Assembly (NCBI GenBank): GCA_900491605.1
Contig: UESW01004237.1
Coordinates: 140,804 to 204,803 of the forward strand
Direction of reading: 5' to 3'
DNA: 64,000 nt
Source: Calamus simplicifolius
Taxonomy: Eukaryota > Streptophyta > Magnoliopsida > Arecales > Arecaceae
Under the pieces are notes generated by a model, which did not search any database, was not told the DNA's origin, and saw only the letters and a list, made by a program, of their open reading frames with translations. Position numbers and translations under genes: made by a program. Positions 33,263-45,872 of this stretch are shown one piece after another. Numbering within the stretch: position 1 is the first letter of the stretch; every line of letters begins with the position of its first letter.

Positions 33263-35551
33263 GACCTCACACTCTTTGCTCTTGTGAGTGAGTTAGCATG
33301 AAATTCATGTCTTAAATTCGTTTCATTTTTTTGATAGCATCAATTATCTGCTATTTCAGGTGCTTGTAGAATAGTGAATTTGAGACCTGTGCTGTTAAAT
33401 GTTGGATTGTTGTGAGGAGGGCTGCAATTCAGGGGTTCCATAACTTGTTTAGATTTTTCTTTCTTTCTTTTCTTTTCTTTTCTTTTTTTTTGGGAAGTGG
33501 CCTTTGGATTATGTCTTGTAACCCTGCCCGGGCCGTACGTAACCATCAATTTAGAAATTTTGTGCTGCATCTGTCCTCTGTTTTTTCTCTTTCTCCAAAA
33601 ACATGTTTTCCTTCAGGGTTGTAGCTGACTAGTTGAGCTTGTTGCTGAATCACTATTTTTCTGTTGATGTTAAATGGACATATCGAATATATTTTATAAG
33701 CTAGTTTTAGTAACCATCCTCGGATTAGATTTAGTTGATCAACATAAGGAATATCTGAGACAAGACAATAACTAATAAAAATTCAGATATTTCCAGTTAT
33801 AACATGTGAGATTTGCACCTTATAGTTTGGAAATATTCAAATTATTAAGGACTTACAGTGTTGCATTTAAATATCTAAACAGTATTTCTTTTGAATATTA
33901 CAAAGAGTTGTTGCCTTATTTTTGACAGTGGAGCTTACCTATGCTAATAATGATGCTTAATGCTTGGAAATTATACAACGGCTTCTAGCAATCCTAGATT
34001 CTTTATGTAGTCTGACCTTTTAAATTTGTCTGATGTATTTTAAAATTCCTGTCGCCAATCGGACTATGCTTGAGTATTACCATTGTTCTCATGACCCTCT
34101 TTTTTTTTTTAATCGGGATAATTTAATGCTCTATTTTCTAAATAATTGCAAAACTGTCATGCCATGGCCAAGATCAATCAAACCAAGAATCCTCCAAAAT
34201 TAATGAGACAACGAGATAGGCCATGGATCTCGTGCCTCGGAGCTGCGACCATCAGAAATTGTCAAGATTAATGGATTTTGCAAAATCTAAGCGTCCTCAT
34301 TTCTTGTCAACCTAGCTATCAGGAACGGTCATCAGAAGCACGGTAACAATGTTCTCAGAAACTTTGAGAACTTCTGATTTAGTTTGTGGTTAGCTGGTCA
34401 CATTATTTCAGGTCTATTTCGAAAAAATAAAGTTATTAACAACATTTTTCCAAATCAAAATCATGGATTTTATGAGTTAAACACACAGTATTTTGACCCG
34501 TATAAAAAAATTCTCATGGAATGCACCAATGTGCAATATCATTCATTGGTAGAAGTGGTTGTGTTGCTGAACAAGTTCAGAAGAAACAGTGGTTTTGTGT
34601 TTCATTGTTGTTGCCTTTGTCACTCTTTTGGACAAAAATGACTGTAGATATATTTATGACTTCCTTTAGCGTTCTAAATTTTATCTGATTTTTAATCATC
34701 TGAATTCTTATAAGTCAGCTTTATATTGGATCACCGAACTTGAGACCATGATTAATTAGAAGAGCTCCTCTTTTGATCAACAGTCAACCAAACATCTCAT
34801 ACATCTTCTGTGCACATATCCACTAATTGTCTTCTCTTGTCATGGGTTTCTTTTAGAAAGCTCATTAGATTCCAATGTTTTCTAGTTGGTCCTACGCTTG
34901 ACTTTGTATCAGTTGGATTTGATGGATATGCTTCCTCTCTGTCATTCTGTATGGAGTCAAAAGGACCTGGACCACACTGCATTTAGAAAACGTGCCCATT
35001 AGATTTGAGTCATCCAAATTTCAATCCTAAATTGACAATTCATGTCACTTTATGTAAAATCCTGTAAGAAGCTTTAGTCCAATGAAATGTAACAAAGAGT
35101 CTCCTACCATTAGCCTGCTTTCTTCTACTCCAGGAGAGAGAAAAAAATCCTGTACTTGCTTCCTTCTCATTTGGCTTCTCTCCTTTTGTTTTTCACCTGC
35201 CTAACATAACAGCAGTATTATAGATGCTTTAAATTCCTAGTGAATACTTTAGAAGAAAGTTTGTGCGACCACCCAATTGGTATGCTGATTATTAGTCACC
35301 TTTTGAGTTTTAAAACCAAGTTGATTCCTAGATCTTGGCCTTCTATTGGCTAACGTTCCTTTCTTTGCCGGACTTCAAAATATTATGTGCTCGCTGGATA
35401 TATTCTATAACGCGTTTGGAACTTTGGTGCATCGCCAGGCAATTCTGAATGGTAATGCGGATTGCTTACAAGATAGATTACCACTTAATAGATTGTCAGT
35501 AATGTTGATTACTGTATGTGGTATACATTAATGCTATAGTAATATTGATTA
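33263..35551. other. PP2C 3' UTR and AT-rich intergenic DNA
   Basis: The first few hundred bases are presumably the 3' UTR, with a pyrimidine tract at 33447-33490. The rest is AT-rich spacer without a convincing gene or complete transposon. Confidence 0.55.
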
Positions 35552-36018
35552 TTGCGTTTGGTATGACAAACAGATTACCAATCATATAACATCAAATTCT
35601 TAAAATACTTCCAAATTAAATTTATTAAAAATTTATATATTATTATATATTTGATTTTTTAAAAAAATATATTTATAAATGATAATGTTTAAAAAAATAA
35701 ATGATATTTCAAGCAGCTGGTGAGGATGCTGGAGGCCACCGATCGGAAGAAGTTCCACGGTGTCTGTAGATGGCTGTGGGGTCGTTTGGCGATGGAGATC
35801 CACAACCTGACTTGGCGGAAGAGGGTGTAGCTCGGGACCTTCGATACATAGGTTCCAGCAGGCAGGAGCAATTTTTGAGGTAATCTGCATTACCTCTAGA
35901 TTACCACTACAAGATAGATTGTCATTCAAACATGTACCAAACATAGTTATCTAATGAACCCTATTTAAATTACCAGTAATCTGGATAGATTACCCAGATT
36001 ATCAGCTACCAAATGCAA
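35552..36018. mobile_element. Candidate MITE with short terminal inverted repeats
   Basis: The ends are TTGCGTTTGGTA and, inverted, TTGCATTTGGTA (11 of 12). Subterminal GATTACC/GGTAATC motifs recur on both sides. It is about 467 bp, AT-rich inside and non-coding. A clear target duplication was not found, so the superfamily (hAT-like or other) stays open. Confidence 0.45.
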
Positions 36019-38433
36019 CCCTAGTTTCATGTTTAATTCATTGCTGACGGTTGCTAGTATAATCTCATTTTATTCTTGAATTAGAGTACATAAATTAAGT
36101 CAATCTAACAACCACGGTTCCATGTTTAGCTGCTTCAAAATTTCCTTTGTCCCTTATATGTACTCTTTTTTTTTTTCTTTGAAAGAAAGTTAAAAATAAA
36201 AAGAATCCAACAAATAAAGTTACAAGCTAATGGATGAACCGATTTAAATAACATAAATGGTATGGCAACATTGTTCCCATTGGAATAAGTCTCTAGTGAT
36301 ATCTTTGAGGGCTTATTAAAATTTAGAAGCTTGAGAAAAAAAAGATTTTTCATATTCAAGTAGGGCTTCAATCCTAATATGTGTAGTATTGAAATTTAGA
36401 AGGCAAAAGTAAGATATGTTTCCATATATGTATAAAACTCTGGTTCTAATCCTTATAGCACACTATATATCCCTCCTCTATATAAACACAGGTGGTTCTA
36501 GTTTTCAAGGTGGTCGTGTTGCTCTAACTTTGGCCCAGGCTCGGGTCCTAGGGGACCTATCCCTAAAGTATCCCGATTAATTTAGAAAGTTATTAATTGC
36601 TAGAGTTCAAGAGAGAATCATATTGGGTATATGCTGGTTTAAGGATTTGTAAAAAAGAGTCTTTAGTGGAGAAGAGATCCTCATAATTTTAGAGTTTGGT
36701 AAGAAATATTCCTTATAATTTATAGTTCTTTTTGATAGCAAAATTATTTGCTCTCTTTCACCCGCGGACATAAACCAATGAGCCATGTAGTCCCTGTGCA
36801 TTTTCTCTCTAGTTTGGCTTTACTCTCTTATCTTTCTTATTGGTCTTTTGTTCTTTGTGCATCTTTGTCATACTAATTGGTATCAGAGCTTCCGTTGTTA
36901 CAAAAATATTATAACTTGATCTTTTCTTGTATAAACCGAGATTCTTTTCTTTCCTTTAAACTTCTTTTCCTTCCCTTATATATCGAAGCAAAGGGTTTGG
37001 AATGAACCATTCAAAATTAGTATAATTTAATAGTTCGATTCAATATAGAGACCATTTCTTATCAACCTCATACCAATTTCAAACTATACTAAATTATCCT
37101 TACCATGCTAAACCATTAGGTTTTATTCGGTTTAGTACCATGTGGCTTATAGGTGAAGGCTTTCTATTTCATCTAACCGGTATATTGTCAGTTTGGTGCA
37201 GTATACTCTGAACCAACCTATATGTATCTGGTATCAAAATGATACTGATTTTCAGGATGATGAACCACACTTTAATATTATCCAAAATTCTTTTCTTTTC
37301 CTCAAACTCTTTTTTACTTTGTGTTCATTCTCTCTAATCCTTCTAATTATCTTCGTCCTACCTTTCCTTCCTTTTAATTATAGGTGTTGATTTGCATACA
37401 TATACTAGAGCTTAGACCTAATGATACGTTAGGCGCCACCTCTATTATAGTGGTAATAATTCTTAATGCATGCATATTGCCAAGGAGGAATCTCTCGTCG
37501 GCAGACCCCACTAAGAAATGGGAGCAGGAGAACACTGAGGTAGACCCCCATCATTCTCCCATTCTCATCCACACCACCTTTTCCCCTCGTCCACACCCCC
37601 TTCATCGCTAAGTTTTGTTTAATAAAATCCAAAGGCGGTGGTTGAGGCCACTCCAATCCTTTTGATGCTGTAGGTGTTTCTTTTCCCCCCTTGGCTTTCT
37701 TTCACTACTAAACCCACAAAGGTAGCGTCACCATCAACTTGATCGAAAGCATCTCAAACGTATCTCCAGCCCTTGTAGCTATGCCTTCCATCACCAATAA
37801 AATCCATCAAAACTCCTATGCTTTGAATTTAAAACTCCACAAGGTGACTCATCAGGAAAAGTACATGAGCAATCGGTACATTAGCGTGCAATGCAATGAG
37901 GTCCTAAAAGGCCAGCTAACTTTATTAAATAAAGTCAAGAGATAAGGGAATCTTCTTATGTTGTCTTATTTTTTTAACTAAAACTTGGGAGGGAGGATTT
38001 CTAATGCCTGCTTTTGCCTGTTGATGGGAGGCGCTGGGACCGTCATAATTGAAAGCGGAGGCAAAGGAGGAGATTCAAGCATAGTTGCCAGATTCGAACA
38101 TTAGCCTAGCCAAAGGCTTGGATCATTGGATCATTAGTTCAATCGTTGGGTCATTGATTGAATTGATCAATTATTTTAATATAAAAATATATTTATATTA
38201 ATAAAAATTAATTTTTATTAAAAAAATTAAAGTTAATATGATAATAAAACTCATGATCTCATTCGGTTCGAACTAGGTTGATCGGTTCACCGGTGAACCG
38301 AATGGGTTGATCGGGTTATTCCGAATCACTTACACATTCGGTTTTATGTTAGAATCAGACCAGCTTGGCCTCCGGATCCTGATTCAATTGGTCCAACCGA
38401 CCGATTCAATCCGATCACGACAACTATGGATTC
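36019..38433. other. AT-rich intergenic DNA with decayed repeat fragments
   Basis: No gene is supported. It holds a possible LTR/PBS remnant near 36879 and GGTTCA/CGGTT-rich sequence at about 38260-38420. Small open frames such as 37384-37611 look accidental. Confidence 0.5.
36879..36892 (+). other. Possible tRNA-iMet primer binding site of a decayed LTR element
   Basis: TTGGTATCAGAGC matches the PBS used by many plant copia and gypsy elements that prime with initiator Met-tRNA. The preceding 280 bases could be a decayed LTR, but no partner LTR or coding domain was found. Confidence 0.4.
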
Positions 38434-38450
38434 AAGTAGATGAGCATTTC
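38434..38450. repeat. Left target duplication of minus-strand LINE
   Basis: AAGTAGATGAGCATTTC pairs with AAGTAAATGAGCATTTC at 39645-39661, a 17-bp duplication with one mismatch. Confidence 0.75.
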
Positions 38451-39644
38451 TCAACTTCAACTCAACTCATCTAAGCCTTTTTCCAACTACATGGGGTCGA
38501 CTACATGAATCTGCTTTCTTCACTCTATTTTATTTAAGATCAAATCGATATTTAAATTATAAATAGTTATATCTTTTTTTATTTTTATCCATATTAGATC
38601 TACTTCTATCTCTATCCTTACCATTAATTGTTAAAAGATCACTTTTTTTAACGGAAGCATCTAAAGGTCTGTGTTGTATATGTTCAAACCACCGTAATCG
38701 ATTTTTCTTATTTTATCTTTAATTGGGGCTACTCCTATCATTTCTCTTACATGCTTATTTCTAATTCTATCTTTTAAATGTTATTAAATGTCCATCTCTC
38801 TTTTTGAAATAAGTGTTTGCTATTGTTAGATCATACGCCACTTCAAAATCTAATAAACTCACGCTAGCTTCATTCCTATCTCCAAATTCATACCTATGTA
38901 CCATTTATATCCATCCCTCTGTTTACCAACATGTCCATTAAAATCTCCTTCCAAATATATTTTTTCTTCTTGTGGTATTTCTTGCATTACTTCATCTATG
39001 TCTTTCCAAAATTGCGTCTTAGTTTGTTGGTCTAATCCTATTTGTGGTGCATATGCATTAATTATGTTAATTATATTATTCTCAATTATAAGTTTTAGTG
39101 ATATAATCCGATCTCCTTTCCTAGTTATCTTAACAAAATATTCCTTAAAATTCTTATCTATAATTATTCCTACTTCATTTCTATTTTATATTTTTTAATA
39201 TAATATAATATATATCCTGTATTCTCTATTTCTCTAGATCTTTCATTTACCCATTTAGTCTCTTGTAAGCATATTATATTTACTTTTCTCCTAATCATAG
39301 TGTCTACTATCTCCATAGTTTTACCTATTAGTGTTCCTATGTTTGATGTTGCTACTCTAAGTTGACTATCATGGACTAACTTCTTTATCCGTACATGTCT
39401 GTAGTGCTGGAACCCTTGCTTACTTATCATCGCATTCTGGTGCCGGTGCGGTGCTCCTTGCCTATTTTTGAAACATTCGAAGGCAAATGTAACACGTCTC
39501 TTAACGGGAACGTCCTATCCGTTCACATAGTTTAATTTATCAGATTCATATTTTAAAGGTTCTGATGAAGTTTTATACTGATTGTTAGCTATCTAACGTA
39601 ACTTTTCTCTTTATCCGGACTTAGGACCGGCCTTGACGAAGTTA
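38451..39644 (-). mobile_element. Internally deleted RTE LINE, minus strand
   Basis: It is the same family as the intron LINE but in opposite orientation. The 3' tail (CAACTCAACTCATCTAAGCC on plus) is at the left and the 5' end (revcomp of AGGACCGGCCTTGACG) at the right. The minus strand from 39430 encodes endonuclease (RVATSNIGTLIGKTMEIVD, RRKVNIICLQETKW). The reverse transcriptase is missing: endonuclease sequence jumps to the 3' end near 38790. It is 1.19 kb against about 3.1 kb for the intron copy, with 17-bp TSDs. Confidence 0.85.
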
Positions 39645-39661
39645 AAGTAAATGAGCATTTC

Positions 39662-39984
39662 ATGGAATAAATTCAATGTGAGCGTCTTTCCACAAAGGGA
39701 TGCAGTACTGAGGTAGAGCTGATCGTTTAGCGACAATGGAAGAAAAATTCTGGTTTATGGGAGAGGATGCACATCAAATGACAGCGTTTCTAACAAGTGT
39801 TGTTTAGAATATCTTGTGGGAACTAACATGTGGTTCACTCTATGCGTAGGTGAGTCCTATGTGAGTTCAATTGGTGCGATGATATAGTGTGAAGATGATG
39901 ACAAAATTTCATCTTATACAATGACTTGTTTCCAGTGTGGAACTCATTTTTCTCACAAAAAAAAAAAGCAATGTCATATTAATA
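39662..39984. other. Spacer between LINE and solo LTR
   Basis: A short AT-rich interval without a recognisable feature, ending with the GTTAT target duplication at 39985-39989. Confidence 0.6.
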
Positions 39985-40421
39985 GTTATTGATGACGCCA
40001 AGCCACCTTCCTCAAACGTCAGGGATCACGGACGTCCTTCACCTCGGAGTCCTGCAAGAAAAGTCCCCGAAGACCGGTGGCACCGGTGGGGACCCTCCGA
40101 CGATCAAGTCAGTCGCTTGGGCTCAGACAAGAACCGCTCCAATGAAGAGGAGCTGAGGCGGTTAGGGTTTTTGCTGGGAGGAAGAAAGCTCAAAAAAACC
40201 AGAGTTCAGATCCCACTTACAGCGTGAGCATGTGCCTTTTATACCTGTCCGAATACCCCAACTTGCGGCTTTGGAAGATCTCCATCGTATCGTTGACACG
40301 TGTTCGGTAGCTGTCTAGGCGTTCATTGTACGTCGCCGGTTGATATGACTGGGCACCATTGCTAGAAGTAGCGAGTCATACGCCGTAGTGAGGCATGGCG
40401 ATGCACAGGGACATGCAACGT

Positions 40422-40620
40422 GCCAAACACCGTTATGAGGCATGACCCTCCGTAACGGGGCACAATCACGGGAGTATCGAATGGTACGCTGTGGCAAAGC
40501 ATGGTCATGTACAGGGGCATGCAACGCGCCAAACATCGTTATGAGGCATGGCCCTCCGTAACGGGGCTCAATCACGGGAGTACCGAATGGTACGCTGTGG
40601 CGAGGCGTGGCCATGCGCTG
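40422..40620. repeat. 106-bp duplicated segment in the solo LTR
   Basis: GCCAAACACCGTTATGAGGC at 40422 recurs at 40528 as GCCAAACATCGTTATGAGGC, with matching flanks (CCCTCCGTAACGGGG, AATGGTACGCTGTGGC). This gives about two copies at a 106-bp period. Confidence 0.8.
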
Positions 40621-40689
40621 AAAATCATGTGTAAGCACCGTGCAACCTGATAGTTGCCATTTTCCTTGGCGGTTGAGTCGCATGTTAAT

Positions 40690-41752
40690 CAATGATGACC
40701 CCACCCCCCGACCCCGAGGGGGTGCCGGGGGTGAGGGAATGACAGTGCACCCCGAGACCGATGGGGGCCTCGGGGTTAAGGAATGATGACCCCACCCCCC
40801 CGACCCTGAGGGGGTGCCGGGGGTGGGGGAATGACAGTGCACCCCGAGACCGATGGGAGCCTCGGGGTTAAGGAATGATGACCCCACCTCTCCGACCCCG
40901 AGAGGATGCCGGGGGTGGGGGAATGACAGTGCACCCCGAGACCGGTGGGAGCCTCGTGGTTAAGGAATGATGACCCCACCCCCCCCCCGATCCCGAGGGG
41001 GTGCCGGGGGTAGGGGAATGACAGTGCATCCCGAGACCGGTGGGGGCCTCGGGGTTAAGAAATGATGACCCCATCCCTCCGACCCCGAGGGGGTGCCGGG
41101 GGTGGGGGAATGACAGTGCACCCCGAGACCGGTGGGGGCCTCGGGGTTAAGAAATGATGACCCCACCCCCCGACCCCGAGGGGGTGCCGGGGGTGAGGGA
41201 ATGACACTGCACCCCGAGACCGGTGGGGGCCTCGGGGTTAAGAAATGATGACCCCACCCCCCGACCCCGAGGGGGTGCCGGGGGTGGGGGAATGACAGTG
41301 CACCCCGAGACCGATGGGGGCCTCGGGGTTAAGGAATGATGACCCCACCCTCCGATTTCGAGGGGGTGCCGGGGGTGAGGGAATGACACTGCACCCCGAG
41401 ATCGGTGGGGGCCTCGGGGTTAAGAAATGATGACCCCACCCCCCGACCCCGAGGGGGTGCCGGGGGTGAGGGAATGACACTGCACCCCAAAACCGGTGGG
41501 GGCCTCGGGGTTAAGAAATGACGACCCCACCCTCCGACCCCGAGGGGGTGCCGGGGGTGAGGGAATGACACTGTACCCCGAGATCGATGGGGGCCTCGGG
41601 GTTAAGAAATGATGATCCCATCCCACGACCCCGAGGGAGTGCCGGAGGTGAGGGAATGACAGTGCACTCCGAGACCGATGGGGACCTCGGGGTTAAGGAA
41701 TAATGACCCCACCCCTCGACCCCGAGAGGGTGCCGGGGGTGAGGGAATGATA
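40690..41752. repeat. 91-bp tandem array inside the solo LTR
   Basis: There are about twelve units of 91-92 bp, each with ATGACCCCACCC, CGAGGGGGTGCCGGGGGTG, GGGAATGACAGTGCACCCCG and GGGGCCTCGGGGTTAAG. It is very GC-rich and highly regular. Minus-strand open frames of 67-81 codons repeat in step with the units and are artefacts. The array sits near the LTR start in the element's orientation. Confidence 0.93.
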
Positions 41753-43304
41753 GCAACTGCCGTTACCTTTTCTGACGATGCTGGGATCAGTCATATCAGT
41801 TATGCTTCTTTTTAATGTGATGAATTATATATTGACTGAATGCTTTGAATGTAGTTAGGCCGTTTGATTAGATCTATTTTACTTCTCGAAAGAGTATTTA
41901 ATATTTAAGCCTTCTTTTGTTTTAACTAATATTTTGAATTGGGTAATATGTCTTTTTTTTTGATAATTTATGATAGGATGAATGTGATAATTAAGCTTCA
42001 ATTCCTAACATGCCTTCTTAATTCCCTAGATTGGTGAGAGAAACTTATGCAGTTAAAAGTTAGCATTAAGGATACTACAGAAAAAATTATATACATTACA
42101 CACGACACTAAGGCTCATAAAATCATTCATTATCCAATCCTCACAATTTAATTGTTAAAAAAATCTTTGAAGGAATCATCTTGCATGTATTAATTTTGCA
42201 TACATGATGAGAAGCTAGCAAGCCTCCTCAATGCTTGTTTTTTATTGGTAATCTTAGAAGTTAAAATGGTTTGTTTGGTGGTTCTGCCGCATGCCACTCA
42301 AGTCTATTGAGGAACATGGTACAGAAATATTGACGGCAAAAGCAAGAGGGTTGAGAAAAACAAGAAGATGGGCAGGAGAAGTGACTGCAATACATGAAGG
42401 CAAATTAATTGAACATAAATTAAAACATACAATATTATATTTTATAAATTAAAAGCAAGAAAAGTGCTAAAAAGTACATGATTAATCCAACAACATAGTC
42501 ATCTTATCCTTATGCACTGCACCAATTCCCTATTGTCGCATAGAATAGGCAATATTATGAAAAATTAATTTTGCGTATTATTCTAGAATAGGCAATATTA
42601 TTCTAGAAAAGCTTTCTATAATATAATATAATTTAAATAATATTAATTTTGACAGGTCTTGTTCATCTAAAAATTAATTATCTACCAGTTAATTTCACCA
42701 AATGTTAAAAAATATTAGGCTAATAAAGATCTTGTTAATTAACTTAAGCATGATATTTGAGAGGGCTTCATTTGGTTACTTGTCATTCATACAATTAACC
42801 ACGTATAATTAGTATTTTATTGGAGATAACTTTGTAAAAAAATAAAATTTGGACAAGCAAAAATTAGTGATGCAAGAAATAATTGACAACAACTGAGGAG
42901 AGAATTATTTAAAAAAAAAATTATTCAAAAGAAAGAGAGTAGTTATTACTGAAAGAAACTACTAATTATGTAATAAGTATCTCTCGGTCTATCACATCTG
43001 GCCTCCTAAATGGTAACATTACGAAAAAAGAACTGCTAATAAAATTTACACTTTGCTTAAGGGCTCTATTCAAGCTAACATTAAGCTTTGACTTCTTCTC
43101 CATTTTTTTTTTTAAACTTATCCGTTTTATACGAAAAGTCCCCTGTCTAATTTTATCATCTATTTTTTTACTAATATCTATCCATTTATTTAAAAAAACA
43201 TTTTAAGAAAAAAAAAATTAAGCTAATTGCAAATTGTACGCAAAGCTTTCTTTTGGGGCGACATGGGTTTTCCAACATCACCGTTAGAAGTTATGGTTTA
43301 GAAT

Positions 43305-43631
43305 CTACAAGAATACAGCATGAACTCTGGTGGGCTCATCACTTCCATACAAGCCTTGCTGTGTCTCGAGTGCTTGGGACTGCTCCTTGACTTGGAATTT
43401 TGGAGATGGCCTCTTCCTTGGCTTTTCTAGGAAGGTGTCGGGAATTGGAATATAGTGGTTGTAGAGAATGATGATATGCACTGAGTGGATGGAGAGCTGA
43501 TCGCTTTCATGGAGACGTTTAAAGGTACCAAAAGGACCATTCATGGAAGCAAACCCGAAGAAGCTCTTCCAATATTCTTTAAGAAATCCCACCATTCCTC
43601 CATCTATTCCATCAGAAGTCAAAACTGACAA
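43305..43631 (-). CDS. Unrecognised 108-residue open frame
   Basis: It ends LEKPRKRPSPKFQVKEQSQA and then DEPTRVHAVFL. Composition looks more protein-like than its AT-rich surroundings, with a basic Lys/Arg/Pro segment and few Leu runs. I recognise no domain, and start, splicing and expression are unknown. It may be an exon of a small gene, a decayed gene fragment, or chance. Confidence 0.2.
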   Translation of the reverse strand: MSVLTSDGIDGGMVGFLKEYWKSFFGFASMNGPFGTFKRLHESDQLSIHSVHIIILYNHYIPIPDTFLEKPRKRPSPKFQVKEQSQALETQQGLYGSDEPTRVHAVFL

Positions 43632-44012
43632 GAAGAGAGTGGTCCTGCAATTTGTTTTGAAGTTTCCTACTGATATCGCTTAGGAGAGTAGTTCATTCAT
43701 TCGCCTGTTAGGTATTGACACAAGGATAGATAAAAAAGCAATGATCAGTAGGACTTTCTATGTCCGCTTCTTTGGACTAATTTCACATTGCTTTTGTTAA
43801 TGTAGGACCACCCTTCCCTTCAGCCCTCGTTTGAGTGTGTTCCCTTTTCCTGCCCTCAACTCCACTCCCCTGCCGCAGCTCTCTCAGCTTTTTTTTTTCT
43901 TTTTTTCTTTTTTGTTTATAATAATTCTGTTAGCACGCCTGCCTTTACTGGTTTAAGGTGGGAGTGGCGTGGGGAGCAAAGATAGGGAATAGGAGAGAAG
44001 GTGAGGAGGGAC

Positions 44013-44016
<4 letters not shown>

Positions 44017-44050
<34 letters not shown>
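44017..44050. repeat. (GA)n microsatellite
   Basis: About seventeen GA dinucleotides without interruption. Confidence 0.95.
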
Positions 44051-44052
<2 letters not shown>

Positions 44053-44223
44053 AGGAGATTCTGTATAAATTTGGTGGACTTTTGAGTAGGTCGAATCAGT
44101 GAATTTAATGCGATAGAGGTAGAACTTAGCCAAGGTAGTAGCCTTTCTCCATTTCTATTTTTCATTAGCTTATTATTTGGGTGTTGCTTGCTTCCTTTAA
44201 TTCGTCCTTTTCCTGATATGGGC

Positions 44224-44226
<3 letters not shown>

Positions 44227-44254
<28 letters not shown>
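44227..44254. repeat. (GCA)n microsatellite
   Basis: Nine GCA units in a row in non-coding DNA. Confidence 0.95.
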
Positions 44255-44776
44255 TTCCCTTGCCATTTTGAGATGAGAGGCCTCTCTCTGATTTCCAGAA
44301 GTTACAATAGGATCTCTCCAACTTCTTGTAAGCTGGTTGGTATTTGAGGCAGATCGAGAGTGTGAGGGCCGATCTCCTTTATGAAGGTTATTTAGATGCA
44401 AACTAAGATATCTTTTTCTTCTTCTTCTTTACCATCAATTATTGAGAGGGAACAAAAGGGACAAGAAAAAGATAAGGATTTCTTTTTATCTAATTAATGA
44501 AATGAATGCGATTATCTAGTGGTGATGATGATGACCTCATGAAGTTTCCTCATCAGGGGAGTGGGTCTGAAAACTTTCCATCCATTTGGTAAAATGGGCT
44601 CTCTCCTAGGCTATAGATATTCTATTTATTTGGTAATGGGATAGTACCAAGATGCCTGGGCTTCGCACTAGCTGATGTGAGTGAGCAATGGAAGGAGAAG
44701 CAGTGGTGTAGGCTGGATAACTTGGTTTGTCCAATCTCCTTGTAATAAACATGACTACCTATGTGAAGGCAGAAAG

Positions 44777-44780
<4 letters not shown>

Positions 44781-44810
<30 letters not shown>
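44781..44810. repeat. (AT)n microsatellite
   Basis: Fifteen uninterrupted AT units. Confidence 0.95.
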
Positions 44811-44815
<5 letters not shown>

Positions 44816-45340
44816 GAGCGATGGAGAGTAGGGACCTCCGGGCTTCTGAGAGGTGGCAGTGGTGTGGGGAATGGGGATTGCTTGCTCTAAAAGGCCTCGT
44901 CCCGACCACAAGGAAGTTATATCTGAAAGCCATCAATCAACAGTCCAAACAAGGAGACAAAACAGGCATGGTTGGAGCTGGGTGCGTGTAGTCTCTATTC
45001 AGCCATTAAAAGCTTTGCGTGTGTATAAATTCAGTGGAGGGGGAGAGAGAGAAGAGAGAGGAATAAAAAGGAAATGAGAAAAAAGAATTGCCCCAACTAT
45101 TATGCCAGTTTGAGATCTCAGTCAAGCATCTTTTGGATCTCTGAGCCCTGAGTTTATTTTAGTCGTCAACTCTCCTTACTTTCCATGCACCGCCTCTAGA
45201 TCTTTTCATGCGTTGGTATTGCATACTTGTGCCCACGCTTCTTTATCGATCTCTCTTTTTCCTGGGTTCCACTCCGTCACTCCGAGCCTTTGTTGTGTTC
45301 CTTCCTCTCCTATCGTAGTACCTGCTACAAAACCCAATCC

Positions 45341-45872
45341 TTATATATCGCTTTAGATTCCTCCCCCCAGTTCATTTAGCCCCTCCATCATTGCTAAGCT
45401 GACAACAAATCAGCCCTCAATCCAAGGGCAGAACAGTCTATCCAAATCCTCTCTAAAGTCCATACGAAAACAGACAAAAAAAGCATAAAAGCCTTCCCCT
45501 TCCCCTCCCCCTCCCCCTCCCCCCTCTCACTCACCTCACCAAACACAAAAGAGATATAGATCGATAGAGAGAGAGAGAGAAAGGTTTGGTGCTTAGAGAG
45601 AGTGAATCAACATAGGAAAGCTGCCACTTCCTGCTATTGCTCCTACTACCAGTCCACACTGTTTCTTTGGCAGATGATGTCCTCTCAAGGAAGCTGCTGC
45701 ATTTCCAGATGTTCTATTAAACTAAGGGAATGCAATTGCAAACCCCCCAGATCCAATCACTACTCCTCCCTTCCCTCGCTCCGTTGTTCTCCCCTTCTCA
45801 CACTAAATCAATTCTCTTCTCCATTCCTCTCCTGGCCTCCTATCCTCTCCTTACAACCACAACCCCTTAAAG
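45341..45872 (+). promoter_or_regulatory. Putative core promoter and leader of the GRAS gene, with overlapping uORF
   Basis: TTATATAT at 45341-45348 is a candidate TATA box, followed by a pyrimidine tract (about 45491-45530) and a GA repeat (about 45567-45581). Two adjacent ATGs (45674, 45677) open a frame that stops at 45898, overlapping the GRAS start at 45873 in another frame. If transcription begins near the TATA box, this uORF would lie in the leader and could reduce translation. The transcription start is not known. Confidence 0.45.

Larger units (their letters stand above)
39990..41798 (-). mobile_element. Solo LTR of a Tat-like gypsy family
   Basis: It has perfect 5-bp target duplications GTTAT (39985-39989 and 41799-41803) and no internal region. 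Read on the minus strand it begins TGATATGACTGATCC and ends TTGGCGTCATCA, like the LTRs of elements 1 and 3. A TATA box (TATAAAAG on minus) is at 40236-40243. It is 1809 bp, close to the 1833-bp LTR of element 3. Unequal recombination between two LTRs is the usual origin. Confidence 0.9.
41804..45340. other. AT-rich intergenic DNA upstream of the GRAS gene
   Basis: No complete transposon or confident gene is seen. It contains microsatellites (GA at 44017, GCA at 44227, AT at 44781) and one unexplained minus-strand open frame at 43305-43631. Part of this interval is likely upstream regulatory DNA of the GRAS gene. Confidence 0.5.

Noticed and set aside
40690..41752. Possible CRISPR-like repeat array
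   Set aside because: Units are directly adjacent with no unique spacers, and the context is a plant retrotransposon LTR.
40315..41756. Series of similar minus-strand frames repeating MGSSFLNPEAP-like sequence
   Set aside because: They occur once per 91-bp satellite unit in a solo LTR.
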